From: Nomia melanderi
Lineage: Eukaryota; Arthropoda; Insecta; Hymenoptera; Halictidae
Length of the DNA stretch: 64,000 nucleotides
Reading direction: 5' to 3'
Assembly: GCF_051020985.1 (NCBI RefSeq)
Contig: NC_135001.1
Span: 13,943,896 to 14,007,895, forward strand
The notes under the pieces were generated by a model that saw only the letters and a list, made by a program, of their open reading frames with translations, was not told the DNA's origin and made no database searches. Shown in pieces: positions 13,455 through 26,280 of this stretch. A program made the translations under genes and the position numbers. The number at the start of each line of letters is the position of its first letter. Positions within the stretch are counted from its first letter, which is position 1.

Positions 13455-13700
13455 TTTCCCTTGTCCCACGATTTCTTTCACGACAGTACTTGATAAAACC
13501 ACTTGATCCTTAATATTTCAGTAGAAAAAGAAAAGAATTTAATGCTTATCTGTGTCTACATTTACTCTAAAGGTTAGATTGATAATAGACAACTGATATT
13601 TCGTTCATACGAAAAATGAATAAATAACATTTGAATTTGTGGAATTCGGTTGAAAATCTTCGTTAATAGTCTGACTTAATATTATAAGAAAAGGGGTTAA
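13455..13700 (+). mobile_element. TTAA family B, decayed copy
   Basis: This segment aligns through its length with 34113-34363: shared blocks include ACTTGATAAA, TAGAAAAAGAAAA, AATAACATTT and GTTGAAAATCTTCG, and it ends in AAAAGGGGTTAA. The left TTAA is not preserved. Non-coding. Confidence 0.55.
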
Positions 13701-14327
13701 TAGATTATCGCGATTGAGAAGATTGTTACCGAAACAAATGGTGGTAGCGGACGTGTTAAACGCAGTAACGCGCGGTAGTTGCAGCGTCTTTCGTAGCTTC
13801 CCACATCTTTATCGCGAAGAGCACGCATGGGAGCGTTCTTTTGGGTGACCAGGCTGGTCTTTGTACACGCGCGTGTAAATATTAGCGGAGGATGATGAGA
13901 GCATCCCCCGCCATTCACGCTTTCTTCCTCTTTCCCCTTTTCACGTGATTGTCCAGCCGTTGACCATCCTCGACGCTCCAGCCTGCTTCATACATTCCAG
14001 CCGTCTCGTCGCGCCGGTCACTCTGAAGACCCGCTTCTTTACCCAGCAGCCCTCCCCGCCACTTTCAAAACATCACCGAAGACATCTTTCTGATATCGCC
14101 TTTATTCAAACGTGCTTGAGTTCCTTCACACTGTACGGGTGGAAGTTTTCAGTACGTCTCGAAGCGAGAAGCTTCTTTTAACCGAATAACCCGAGGCGGT
14201 TCGTACTGATTCCAGTTCCAACGTGAATCACGGACTTGATTCTGGCAACCGATTACCCCGCCACAGCGATACCGTGAAAGTACGAATTCGACGAGCTCGT
14301 TTGTACCGCTATTTGTAAAATTAATAA
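13701..14327. other. GC-richer non-coding block
   Basis: Base composition rises above the AT-rich background, with many CpG dinucleotides at about 13740-14340. Short open frames exist on both strands (13697-13918 minus, 13945-14181 plus, 14149-14358 minus) but none has a recognisable domain; open frames of this size are expected in GC-richer DNA. It could be regulatory, but I see no decisive motif. Confidence 0.35.
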
Positions 14328-14490
14328 CACTAAACGTACCGGCAGATAGCATGTACATATTTTTCCTGTAATCAGTTAAATTACTGACCTCAAAATAAAG
14401 GTAAACAAGTTAATCGTCTAAATGACAATATAAGAATTGATATTAAGTTAAATGAATTAAATGAACGCAGAGTTTTAAATTAAATTTTAG
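14325..14490 (+). mobile_element. TTAA family E, left part of a decayed copy
   Basis: The segment starts AATAACACTAAACGTACCG and aligns with the left part of the element at 34360-34698, sharing AAAGGTAAACA-type and TTAAATGAACG blocks. The TTAA border is degraded (TAATAACACT) and the right terminal repeat is missing. Confidence 0.45.
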
Positions 14491-14522
14491 AATCGGTCGT
14501 TTGACTGTTCAGTTTTTAATTC

Positions 14523-14725
14523 TATATTTCACGCAAAGAAAATGAAATTAACACTATAGATATTATTATTCGAAGTTATAAGATACAACGTTATATTTAG
14601 GAGCTCAATGATTCGGTTTAGTTTCATTTTTTCAATATTTTATTTAGAATATTTGTTGGATTGAATAGAATATTACAAATGAGATGATCGTCACTGAAAC
14701 AAATGCCAGTAGCGAGTTTTTTAAT
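14523..14725 (+). repeat. Dispersed repeat family D, longest copy
   Basis: Its first 67 bases match 11938-12004 and its last 125 or so match 19855-19980. The second block contains AGTTTCATTTTTTCAATATT, a GATTTGTTGGATT-like segment and GATCGTC-CTGAAACAAA. Because the two parts occur separately elsewhere, this copy defines a longer parent repeat of at least 200 bp. No terminal repeats or coding frame were found. Confidence 0.6.
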
Positions 14726-17700
14726 TATATTTCTATATATCGTGTTCTATACTAACGTATTGTGTTGTTGTCTATGTTAAATTGTGTTCTTCATAAGATG
14801 ATTAATGTAGAATAAAAGTGTTTAATAGCGTAAGTAACTAGATGATAATGTAATGTTGGAATGGTGATGTCAAATAAAGTTAGTAGTGAAATCTGTTCGC
14901 AGTAGAACGAGTCAGTGCTTGCGTGACGCATATTCAGTACTCTGTGAATACTTTGGTATTAAATTCCGTGAGTAATTTTCATCGGTGATTTCACACGTTC
15001 AAATGTAAAAGTTTGATTTATTAAAATATTATTGGAAACAATATAAAAATCAGTGTACCTTCGTTTGAATAAATGCGCTATTGTATTCATTTATATTTAA
15101 TAACCACGAGAGAAAAATGTCTGTAGTATAAAATATATTAATATTCTACAAACTGTTCGTACAATTACCAACGTGAAGTGCATAGAACAACTAGTGATTG
15201 AGAACAATCAGTGATTTCGTATATTCATAGTGACAGATATCTAGAGCGAGACAGGATGGTCTGTGCATCTGAATAGGAGGCTATTCTGCCTGAAAAGTGA
15301 AAAATGAAAATGCTAGAAATTTAGTTCTGAAGGAAAATAAGTTTAAAATTCCAACCAGCTGTCTGTGACAATTAAAAATTAAATTATATATTTAAATTAA
15401 AGAAACTAGAGAAATTAATTACAACATGTGCATTGTTTATTGATATCTAAAGGTTGTTATCAAAGGAAAATATATGAATACTTTGTCTTTACATTTGTAG
15501 TAAAGTACGAGTATACGGATAATTCGAACAAATACCTAAAGACGTAAAATTATCAGTTATTCTTTTAACAACAAAAGGAATACAATTCGGGTGTAATGAA
15601 ATTTTGTCTATGACAGCGTTTAAGGGTAAATAGCAATGCACGAAAGGAAGCAACGTTTATTAAATTGTTAGGAATCAGCATGTATACGTCCTTAGTTGAT
15701 GAAATGGTAAAGAGGACTATCAGCTTTCAGGTATTATCGTTAGCGTTGTTCTGGTTTGTAGATGGTTGCTTAAAAACTTTAGCTCGGTTGGAAAATATCA
15801 GCTAAGTTGCTCGGGAAAATGGTCCAGCTGCACTGTTCTCAATGGCAATTGACGCATCGCGAGCCCGCAAATGCCGGAAAAGGTACTCTAATTTACGGTC
15901 CGGTTTTTTCGAACAAGCGACTTCTGTGAAACGTTTTGCAACGTGCTTGCGGTACAAACGAAAGCTTCCGAACAGCTGACAATTGAAAAAGTGTTTCTAC
16001 AATCGTCATCGGCTTACTTTCTATTTATAAGTACGGGCAAAAATTCAGAGCGATTCAAGTTTAAAAAAGAATCTTCGACTAAGATACTTAGTAAAAATGT
16101 TCCTTTTTATTTGATATATGTCTCAATCTCGAAGTACGTTAAAACGGCACTAAAAATATGCTTTATAACTAGTAATTAAAAATTGGCCAACTAAAAACAC
16201 CTTTCTGTATCGTCTTCTCTGTACCTAGAAAAACTAGCAAACAATCTGATTGTACATTGTTGTCGTTCGAAAATAATACAGTTTCCATTGTTCTCCGATT
16301 GAAAAACGGAATTTCGAAATCCGAAAACGTCGCTGACTGTTCGGCGACAACGGTATAAACAAACTATCCATTCTCGTTTGAAGATAGCCGACGAGCGTGT
16401 AGAACAGCGCGCACATGGGATCGATTCGATTAAATATCTTTTTGACCCAGTTCAAAAGACAAATCGTTAGGAGCGCACGCAGCAAAGGGGCAAATCAACT
16501 GGTTCCTGTGTTGTTCGTGACGCCACGTTGCTTCGCTCGCCGATCCTGTGGCACGGTGTTAATTTTGGACTGTACTTGATCACACATCCTCGTCAAAGCA
16601 GAAGATTGGGATCACCGATAGAGCTTTGCATGCGCTGACCTACTGGCTGCTGCTGTACAGTTCGCGGCGTGTCGTGTATCTCCGAAAGCTGTTCGTCGAT
16701 CGACACGATCACGCCGCCCCATGGTGTAAACTCGTACAATTAGTTGGACTCTATTATAAGAGGAAAACGTGAATTCGTGCGAACCGGCGGCCCAGCTGTT
16801 CCGAACTCTTTGGAAGCTTAGCGCGGGCACGTAACGGGGGATTCAATTATATAAGCGAACATTTATAGTACTCGATGCTGAATTCACCCTTAGGAGTTGA
16901 TCATGAATTCCATCTTCTTCGTTTTTCTATTAATACTAGCTATATGGACTTTCATTGCACAGTTTCTTTTACTGTTCATACGAAAATTGACGTTCATTTG
17001 GATCTTGGGAATTAGAAGTTTTAAAATACAGAATCAGGATGCATATTCAATGAAAATCAACGTGAACATTTGTGAAATAATGTTTGTAAAATTGTTGTAT
17101 AATGTTTACAAAATATTCATGAAATTCAATATGTGCCAGATTGACGCGTTCCGCAAATCCAGTGTTATGTAAGTATTCGCTGTATCATGTGAAACTCGTT
17201 TCGGTTATAAATTATATTCTTAAGTTACAGTTTTTAAGAAAGTAAAAGGAACGTCTTTTTCAAGGAAGCTTGCTAACCCGGAAAATATTCTATAAAATGC
17301 GCTATTGTGTTAATCGTAATTATGATGATTACAAATAATGACAAAGGATACAAAATCTGACTAAAAATCTAATTTTCCTGTAAAACGCGAACATCGTTGT
17401 AAACACGAAAATACAAATCAATTTACTTCCACCGAGAAAACATTGCAATCGAATCACAGATCAATTTTCTCTTTTAATTGGTTGAAAACATTGATCCAAT
17501 TCGATTCACGAGATACCAGGGTAACGGATAACCTGACCGTTGCGTGGGGGTTGATAAAATTTCAGGAAGCCGGAACGAGGATTTTCCCGTTACACGAGAA
17601 GGAAACGAAACGAAATGAAATGAAACGATTTCCTGAGTAACAAAAGGGGAGGACATAAAGGAGCATAATACGCGACTCCAGTAGAATCCTAAGGAGAAGA

Positions 17701-18339
17701 AACAATGAGATTCCCCAAGATGAACGAAAGAATGTATTACAGGGTGTTGAGGAAAAAGGGCCAGGGTCTTCTTAAGATAATACTCGTTAAACAGTAGAAA
17801 GAAGTTGTAATGGAGATGAGTCGGAAAACTAATACTTTCAACGTTAATTCGGATGGTACAACTTATACTACAATCAAAGGAATTTTCTGAATGAAACGAA
17901 ACAGATTTTCCGCGAGTTTGCTCTATTAACGTTCTTGTATCGTATAGGTTCAGCAACATCGAGTTCGATTAAATTTACGGAAAATGTTACAACTGACTTT
18001 ACACAGTAGGAATGTTTTACTTACTCTTACTGTAATATACAAACATTTCATTATTACCAGAAAATTATCCTCATTCATCCAAACATTACAGACACTCGAT
18101 CAATAAATCTGCGATTTCTAATAAATATAATAAATTCCTCGAAAAATAATAAATGTATACTAAACCATGCATACTAAAAATTTAATTGAAATAAATAGTA
18201 AATCAACAATCCTTAATCATAGTAACTAACCCTACACAAAACAGTTGTCCTTTCTTCCTTAAATTCCCAAAAAAACGTTTCATTATCGGTAAGAAATCAT
18301 CCTATCCTCATACATTGAAACGTTAAAGACTTTCCCCCA
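14726..18339. other. Intergenic or intronic, no gene seen
   Basis: No credible exon was found. The longest frame here, 161 codons on the minus strand at 17474-17959, is AT-rich and Phe/Ser-rich with no domain, and looks like chance. A GC-richer patch at about 16480-16850 contains CpG dinucleotides and could be regulatory, without specific evidence. Confidence 0.45.
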
Positions 18340-19660
18340 ATAAACTCGCGATCTAGCCCACTACGCTCGCTCCGATCGAGTGCGCGGCGGCCCGGGATCA
18401 TCCCCTATCGAGGCGGGATCAGCCGACGCCGGAATCACTTTGTAATGCTCGCGCGTCGTTGCCGCGATCGAGTGACTCATTGTTAATTCACACGCCTAAC
18501 CGACGCGACGCGTCGCGTCGCGAGGCGCGCGCGGGTGGGCTCCCCGCGATTATGGAGAAAACTAGGTGAATTGATAACAACGACCGGCACGGGCGAAAAC
18601 GATTCATCCCCGCGCACGGGGCGCACGGGGCGCCGGCCATCGCGCAAGCGTCTCGCGGAACGGGGTTGTCGACGGTGCCACAGCGTCGCTACACGCTCAC
18701 GGCGCTCACTTGAATCCTCGCTGCATGTCCGTCGGCCGACTCGCCGTCGAACCCGCACGCGGAACGAATCAACTCTTCTTCTTTTCTTCCTCCTGTAAAC
18801 GCGACCCAAACTCGGAAGTCGCGCGCTTTTCCCACTTGAAACCGACCCATGACTTTTTAGATGACTGGTCGCTTCCGAGTGATGTGGTGCGTGAGTGATA
18901 ACGAAACACGGCGGGAACTGTTCTCGATCGGATCACGCGGGAGCCGGACGTCACACGAGCCGCGCCAGGATCGCTGGTAAGGATCGATCATGGGATCCCC
19001 CGAGCCGAAACCGAGCGAAGCGATCGAACGTTCGTTCGGCACGCGAACCGGGATCCTCGCTGAATGCTAACGGTCGCTAAGTTCCCGATGAGGTTGGTTT
19101 TCGAAGTTTTGCTCAGAAGCAGCACGGGGAAGAAGTAATCGAGACGCGAGTTCGGTTCGGTTAATCGGGGAAAGATACTGATGTACGTGGCGCGTTTGTG
19201 ACGTCTGAGTTGGCTGATCGAAGAACTTTGTTGCTGCCGGAACAGAGCAAGATGGTTTCGCCCTTTCGGACCTTCTCACGTTGTTCCGTCGGTTCTTCGT
19301 CTTCGTGAACCGTTGACCGAAGCCTGACGTCTGAAACGCTGGAAGATGGAAGCACGAAGTTGAAGGATCGAGATGAACCGCGAGGTTTGAGATTCTCCGG
19401 AAGCTCGCATGGTCGCACGCACGCAGCTCCATTCTGCACAAAGGACACGCAAGGTCAGAGCCAGTTTTCCACCAGTATTCGGGATTTTCGTTGGCAATGC
19501 TCACCGGGGAGCTTCGGTGTTAATTATTTACCACGCGACTGGCCGTATATTGTTGCATTGGTCTGGAGAAGTTCTTCAATTATAACGGAAAGTTCGCGCG
19601 AGTATCCTTGCAAGGTACGGTTTAATGAAGGAGGCGCGGGAGAGATTAACAGGAAGTGAT
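18340..19660. promoter_or_regulatory. CpG-dense island, candidate promoter or first exon
   Basis: This is the most CpG- and GC-rich stretch of the window, with runs such as GACGCGACGCGTCGCGTCGC near 18500, set in strongly AT-rich DNA. Overlapping open frames on both strands (for example 18483-18809 minus and 18535-18798 plus) are Arg-rich artefacts of CpG codons. Two good plus-strand splice donors lie inside: CTG|GTAAGG with GT at 18977 and CAAG|GTACGG with GT at 19615. They would fit non-coding first exons transcribed rightward, possibly toward the exon at 46082. This is inference; no transcription evidence is available. Confidence 0.4.
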
Positions 19661-19854
19661 TATAGGGAACAGTAATTACGAGGTCCATAGGAACTCCAGT
19701 GGTTTCGGGGGAATCGATATTCGAGCGTCGATTTTTCATCGATCGAATTACGCGTGTCTTTCGATTTGCTGCGAACGCGATTTTTTTGTATTTGACGCGT
19801 CCGTTGTTATTCGTGGTCACGTTATTTGAAGCAATACGGTACAGTTCATTCAGG

Positions 19855-19985
19855 AACTAAAAGATTCTTGTTAGTTTCATTTTTTCAATATTTTATACAG
19901 TTGGAAGATTTGTTGGATTTAGTGGAATGTTTGCACTGAGAAGATCGTCGCTGAAACAAAATGGAGGTAGCGAACGTGTTACTGG
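19855..19985 (+). repeat. Dispersed repeat family D copy
   Basis: Aligns with 14598-14718 in the same orientation, sharing a 20-base identical block in the AGTTTCATTTTTTCAATATT region and GATTTGTTGGATT. A further weaker relative of its right end, GAAACAAATGGTGGTAGCGG, lies at 13731-13750. The plus-strand open frame at 19961-20173 starts inside this repeat and is not credible. Confidence 0.6.
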
Positions 19986-20850
19986 TAGAAATCGCGGTGA
20001 ACGAATCGATTTTACAATTGATTACTTCTCTCTTTTTTTCTTGTAATTATGAGTATACTTATGGGATCGTTTTAACGCCTCTGCGTGAAGGAATTCGGCG
20101 ATCGATGATCGTGACACAATGTTGCACGTGTGTTTCTTGTATGACGATCGGTACTTCGCCGGAGAAAAAGTAAATTCGAAAACGGAGAGATAGACGTCTG
20201 CACTGAATATCATTTTACGGTGAGAAGAATATCGAAGTTTGAACTTTTTTATTAAAATTTAAAAATCGTTAACTGCGCACAGGGAGTCCGGACGTAAGTT
20301 TCCGATCTGTTGATAGTGGCGTCAATTCGCCCAGGGTTCGTAGTGTTGGGACTGACATCGCCATTGATGGTATCGATACCAGTCCACGAATTTCGATTCG
20401 ACGAATAATAATAATCGGACTGCGGATTTTGATGCAATCTTAAATTTTTCAAATTATAATTAGAAAAGTTTGATCAATGTCTCTTCGATACAATTAATCC
20501 TTAAACGAATAAACGTTTGACGCTTTTTTGAAATATCGGTATCAATTTGGCATTGTTATGATTAACATTGGATCGTTCAAATAAATATTTATATTAATAT
20601 TATAGTAAAAAAGTAGAAATCAATATAATGAACAATGTAATCAGAGTTTTCAATTATTTTATGAGTTTCATAAATGTGATCTCAATGTGTTTATGTGTAT
20701 GATACTTTGAAATGTATACAAATGAAATTCTAGTATAATACAAATTACTACCAATGGTACGTGATAATGCATGAATTTTCATTGTTTACAAACATATACA
20801 ACACCATTGAATAATGAAAAAATGCTCAACAAATGTTTATGATTCTCTAA

Positions 20851-21135
20851 ATTTATATTGACGCATTTGAAACATTTGATTCAGTCAACTTTATTGGTGA
20901 ATATGGTAGATACAGATGCTTAGCGTGCTACCGTAGAATTGGTATTGATTGGTTACCGTTTCGAAGACTTCTTGAAAATTGGTACACTATACTCGAGGTT
21001 TTCGGGTCTTTGGATACTTGGGTGTCAGATTGTTCGAGTACCATTGGTATGTATCGTGTCGGTCCCATCACTAGTGCCAACCACGGCGTAAACGGACCCC
21101 AGATCCATTTATTCCGCTCGACCAGGCGGCACTGA
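20851..21135 (+). pseudogene. Isolated stop-free fragment, possible SLC22-like transporter remnant
   Basis: A plus-strand frame stays open for about 94 codons, from just after a TAA at 20848 to TGA at 21133, and lies in a GC-richer patch (to about 21235). Near its start it reads FETFDSVNFIGEYGRYR. This resembles the conserved N-terminal segment of SLC22-type organic ion transporters, usually of the form FDxxL-x-x-IGEFGRYQ, which precedes the first membrane helix. After that the frame does not read as a hydrophobic helix, while another frame briefly reads QMLSVLP before a stop. That would fit a frameshifted remnant. There is no start codon in good context, and neighbouring exons are not seen. 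It may instead be chance; the family assignment is weak. The minus-strand frame at 20928-21218 overlaps it. Confidence 0.25.
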
Positions 21136-21235
21136 GGCCATGACTGACAGGTCTGGGTTGGGTAGAAAGACCGTTGTCGTGAAAAGGAACGCCGCCACAG
21201 CAATCGCATGTGGTACATAAATCCATGGATTTTAG

Positions 21236-24200
21236 TTTATATTATATGTTGACACTAGACTTACCGAGCGTTTAATATATTTAATATGTAAAAATTGTAA
21301 CAATACATTTTTTTTTCCAATTTCTTCATGTATTCATTATATTATTCAAGTGAAACTATCTATTTTTCAGATCATTAAGAATATCTAATATATCTAAGAT
21401 ATCAATAAGTGTGAAAATAAGGAAACTGCAGTCTGCCATTTCGACGGGTGCGGTAGTTCTAGCATTAAAGGCAATACTGGATCGTAACAGATCACATCAC
21501 GGTGAACACGTAAAAACGTACATTAGACTTTTGTGGAAACAACCCTAAAGGTGCAGATTCACTAACAAGTAATTTGCGAAATTTTCAAAAGACTTTTTGC
21601 AAAACAATAATTTTTTTGTCATATTCCGTGTGGAGGAAATATTTCTCTGTTTAGTTTGTCGTTTGAAGATCGATGAAGTATGTTAATTCATTCGAAGCGT
21701 GATTAAGTTGCAATTGTAATTTCTCAGTTTCGCCAAATTGAATAATACTAAGAAACGCGTGTGTATGTTAATCTCATACACTTATAATTGTCACCACGCA
21801 CGTGAGATCAAAAATTTCGAAAACGCATATATGCGTACATATTTCACAGCGATGACTTCTGCCGGATACGTATATGCACTCATAGCATTCAAAGGTGGTA
21901 TTATTACTGTTGCAAGTGAATTGAACTTTCTGTCAGTAACCTCAGTCAAATGGGTTTATAGATATTATGAGATTCATTATCAGAAAAATAATGTTGTAAG
22001 TTTCTTGTTAGTCTATTTGCATTTCAAAAATTACAGTAGATCAGCAGTTATTCGTGAAAATCATTTCTCAATATAATCCGATTCATGTATTTCGTATGAA
22101 ATTCCATTGATGTGAAATTTACATTGATTTTCCAAACGCATAAGAGAATTTTCCGTAACGGGGATTTTTTATATTTCTACGTCCATGAAAGTCTTTTTTA
22201 TTTCGCGTTTATCCTTTCGTGCGTACGTATGTTTATTTTTCTGTATGTTTATTCTAATAACAATCCATTTTTTTTGTTGTTATTGTCCGTCAAACTTTTC
22301 CATGTTTCAGTTCGATTTCACAGCATTGAAAACGCTATGTTCTGTGTTGTATTCAAAGTTTTAGCGACAACGTTTATATGGGAATAGGAATGATAGACTG
22401 TTTTCGAAACGACGATTAAAATTGTTCCCATTTGTCAAATGTTTCAAGTAAATTAATATTATAATATAAAAGAGCATGCATATTAATGAAAAAAATAAAT
22501 TTGATACAGATTATTGGAATTTTTGAGTTTATTGGAATTTATTTATATTTAAAAAAAATGTAGTTAACAATATAAATTCAGGATTCAAAGGTGCGTACTT
22601 GAAAATACGCAGGATTATCTGAGAATTATTTTCTTTACCAATGGGAAACGTGTGCGTGTGGAATCGTTCGTTTATACATTTTATTAAACTCGGCGAAAAT
22701 AAATTGAGATTCCGTTTATTCAATGAATTTCATATAGCCGCGTGAATGTTCAAGACTTAAAACGACAGTAAACGCGAAAGGATTCTGGTTCGTGCTTTTT
22801 GTGCTGGGTTTCCAAAGGACAATCAATAAATATCGATTAGTTGGTTCCTCGTGCATGAAGGAACTTGTATTATCCTCTTATGGTCTCATCGTTCAATAGG
22901 CGATACGGTACGAAGCATTCATTAATTTCGACGACGTAAGTGAAAATAATTGCTAATATTGAATTTCGTAGACAACGATAGGAACTTAATTTTGATTACA
23001 TTTATTCAGCGCATAGGACTATTTTATTTCAATTGTGTATTTCATTATGATAGGAAAGAAACAGAGAAGAAAAATTTGTAGAAAATTATTGAACTAACAG
23101 AAAATGGGATTATTTATTCAATTGATGTAAACAGTAATTAAAACAATTATAAAACAATAATGATTACTACGAGGATAATAGGAAAATTCGAGATTTAATT
23201 TTTATAGGGAAAGTAATAATGTTTGAAATATTATGAATGAAACATAATTATGATAATAATAATAATTATTTTGTATAAAAAGGTCAGTTAAAAAAAGTTC
23301 TTTCATTTGACTTTTCCTTTTTGAGAAAATCGTGTTTGAACATACTCTATCTAGAGTTCAGCAAATGTGCTAGCGTATTTGATGAATTTTCAAACTGGAT
23401 TTTCTGAAAAACGAGGTTCCAAACGAACAAACTTTATTCCACATTTTTTACGTATTTTTTCATACAGAATAACATCCTGTCCGTTATATTTCCCGCATGT
23501 AGCCGAGATAGCCCGATGCGTGTGTACTCCACAAATTTTTAATCTTGATTCTGTGTAATATGTTTATCATATTTTTTCATACAGAACTACCATGTGTTTC
23601 TTGTAATCGTTATTCTCTGTAAAGTATGAATGTATTCAATTAATATTACAAATTTATACGTTGAACCATGTTCTTTTAGTATTTTAACTTGAATAACTTC
23701 CATTAAATTTGTAATTTAACGTTTGGTTAAAATTGATCATTCTATTTATTCGAGTCGGCATAATGTATTTGCATTGGAAAATTAATTTATTTATGGAATA
23801 TGAGTAATGATAATTTCGCACGAATTTCGTGTCGTTTCACGTTGTTTGTTTACGTAAAAAATTATTTATAATGGTACATGTTTCCATTTATTTGTTGATA
23901 TTATAAACTAGGATACTAATGACATAATGATGTGGTCAAAGATAATAAAAGTGTCCGTCTGATCTTTCACGAAGTGCGCTATTGAGCGCTCTGCAAACAT
24001 AATCATAGAGTAAGTCCCTTTTCATTGAAACGAAGATAAGCTGAGAGCAGTGTGACCACAAAGCTGGAGACATATACGTATGTGCTACTACTTTTTGATG
24101 CATATAATGCGAAATTTTTAATGATAAAGTGATTTAATGATTTCAATCCAATAACATTCTTTGAATTATAAATACTCTTTTGCTTTCCGTTCTGTTGATT

Positions 24201-25475
24201 AGATGATAGATTAGTGAGAACAGTCCAATTGCGATTTATGTAACTCAAATGTTACGTGCAGGTAGACCTTATTTCATATTGACAACGCGTGCTAATTTTT
24301 ATTTAAATCCTGTTTACGCAGAGAGGTACGCGACTGGTTCGGGATACAGTGACGAATCCATGAATTCGGGAAACGGGTAGACGCCATTAATGCTTGTCAT
24401 TTCGTGGTGACTCATACATTTAGTGGCATATTTGGATAAGTAATTGATTGCGGCTTAATTACACATTAATATACATTCGAATCATCGACCTGCCGAAATT
24501 AACAACAAATCCCGCTGTAACGAAGTGAAGCGAATTCTATTCTACTTGGCTTACTTGTAAACAATGCACATTATCGTTTCTTTTATGTAGAATGTATACA
24601 TACATACAACAAATGTATTCGTATAAAGAGCAGCCGTTGTCATTAAAGAGCGTCCAGCGCAGGTTTTACTGGTGTCAAGCGGAAACCAGATAAATTTTAT
24701 GCAAATATTTCCTGTAATACTTCACGCGGGCGCGAGTAAATAAATAGTTAATTTAAAAACACGAATACCTTTCCTTAATTATCATCGCGTTCAAATGTGC
24801 TTTGAGAATATTCAAAACAATTCCTCCCTCGCGGAAACTAATTCGACGCACGAACGAGGAATTCCTAACGAAAGTTCAACGTGCCGTTTTAAAACCAGTT
24901 AGTTGCGCATTCGAAGAACACAGTCGAATGCGTTTATCCCGCTTTAATCGCAGATTTCAATCTGCAAGGAGAGTTTAACGGTATTTCACCCCTACCGTAG
25001 TCAGAAAATTTAGCTTAAGATTTTTCGCGAGAAAGTCACTTCTAAAAAAAAAAAAACCCGGCGCAATTTGAAGTTTATCGAGGGTTTCGGTCAAATCTAC
25101 TTAACGCACACCGCGGCCATTAGAAAAAAGAAACAAGCTTTAGATAAATACTTGTGACTACCACAATATATCACGAAGCACGACGAAGCACATTTCGTGA
25201 AAGGGTTGATAAAGAGCACGAGAGCCTGCAAGCACACGCCACCCTTCGTGAATTGCGTTTAACCTAATACGGGAAAACCGTCACGAACATCTTGAGTAAT
25301 AAGTATCAAGCGTGTGTTTCGCTCTTGAAATATTTCTGACCCCCTTCGAACAACGTTCCCCCGTGTTTTTCTCGAATTTTATCCGCAGCTTCGATACAAT
25401 ACACTCTCATCGCGCCACGCCGGGACCTCGATTAATCGAGTCACTGTTTCTTCGGGATTTAGATCTTTCAGAGTC
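21236..25475. other. Intergenic or intronic, no gene seen
   Basis: AT-rich sequence without a credible exon. Plus-strand frames at 21738-22076 and 22112-22387 are Phe/Tyr/Ile-rich, as expected for chance frames in this composition. A 17-base block TATTTTTTCATACAGAA occurs twice about 115 bases apart (near 23454 and 23568). A poly(A) run of 12 lies at about 25046. Confidence 0.45.
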
Positions 25476-25579
25476 GTGATTTATCGAACTCAATCATTTA
25501 GATCAGGCCCGTCCAACAAGCCCCTTCGCGAGCAAGGGCGGCCTCAGTTGCCCACGGGCAGAGCTTTGGATAAAGCCAC

Positions 25580-26250
25580 GGCCATACAGTTCGACTCTTC
25601 CGATCTGGAACCCGCTCTATCGGTTACGGAGTGTGATGGGACAAATACCGTCAAACAGAAAAAAATTAAAGGTCGAGGAGTTCTATGTTTCCACGACGGT
25701 CTGAGATTCTAGTTTTAATTTTATTTACTCGAAGAAGGTGAGCTATCACGAGAGAAGGTGTATATTCATTCTGAGATACGTATATTTGAGGTGATCCATA
25801 TTATTTCAACTACCGCAGTAGGTGAGGGCAATAAGAACAAGTAACTGATTGTGGTTCAAGGCAGACTTTATTTTAATTTCATGTCCCATATTTATGACTG
25901 CTTTACTCATAGGTGGGAGTAGATCGGAATTCGTTAAGTCGGATTATGGAGCAGTTAGTGTGATTTAAGTTCTGGCGTCAGACCTGATGTCACAGCAGTT
26001 TGGGGGGCAAGGAGAGACGTCCACTTGCCGTACTCAGCGCAATTGTTATGGCGGCTCAGTTTCAGCACGTCCTTGTTATTAGCCGTCACCTTTCTTCGTA
26101 CCACGGATCGACTAGTAACAAAAACGCCCAAAACTGAGTCGCCATAACAACCAGATCAAGTGCGTCGAGTGGACGTCTCCCCTTGCCCCTAAAATGCGTA
26201 GCCGATACAGTGGGTTCCAATTCGGAAGAGGCGAACTGTATATTTCCGGG
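25580..26250. mobile_element. Nested inverted repeat / fold-back structure
   Basis: An outer pair of inverted arms, about 25580-25629 and 26196-26247, matches at roughly 42 of 48 aligned positions; both contain the equivalent of ACAGTTCG-CTCTTCCGA-TGGAACCC. Inside, an inner palindrome (26003-26191) abuts the right outer arm directly but is separated from the left outer arm by about 360 bases. The simplest reading is one long palindrome interrupted on its left side by an insertion. The open frame at 25476-25712 covers the left arm and has no recognisable domain. No target-site duplication or transposase was identified. Confidence 0.7.
26003..26191. repeat. Gapless imperfect palindrome of about 190 bp
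   Basis: Bases 26001-26090 pair without gaps with 26103-26192 around a centre near 26096. The best-paired segments are AGACGTCCAC (26015-26024) with GTGGACGTCT (26169-26178) and TTGTTATGGCG (26043-26053) with CGCCATAACAA (26140-26150). A transcript in either direction could fold into a long hairpin with a short loop. It lies inside the larger structure at 25580-26250. Confidence 0.8.
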
Positions 26251-26280
26251 GCCTTAAGATAGGCGATTACTACTCCTGTA

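Noticed and set aside
17474..17959. 161-codon minus-strand open frame
   Set aside because: Low-complexity Phe/Ser-rich composition typical of AT-rich chance frames, no domain, no splice support, overlapped by another frame on the plus strand.
18483..19080. Arg-rich overlapping frames in the CpG island
   Set aside because: Open on both strands at once because CpG-rich codons avoid stops; the Arg-rich peptides are a composition artefact.
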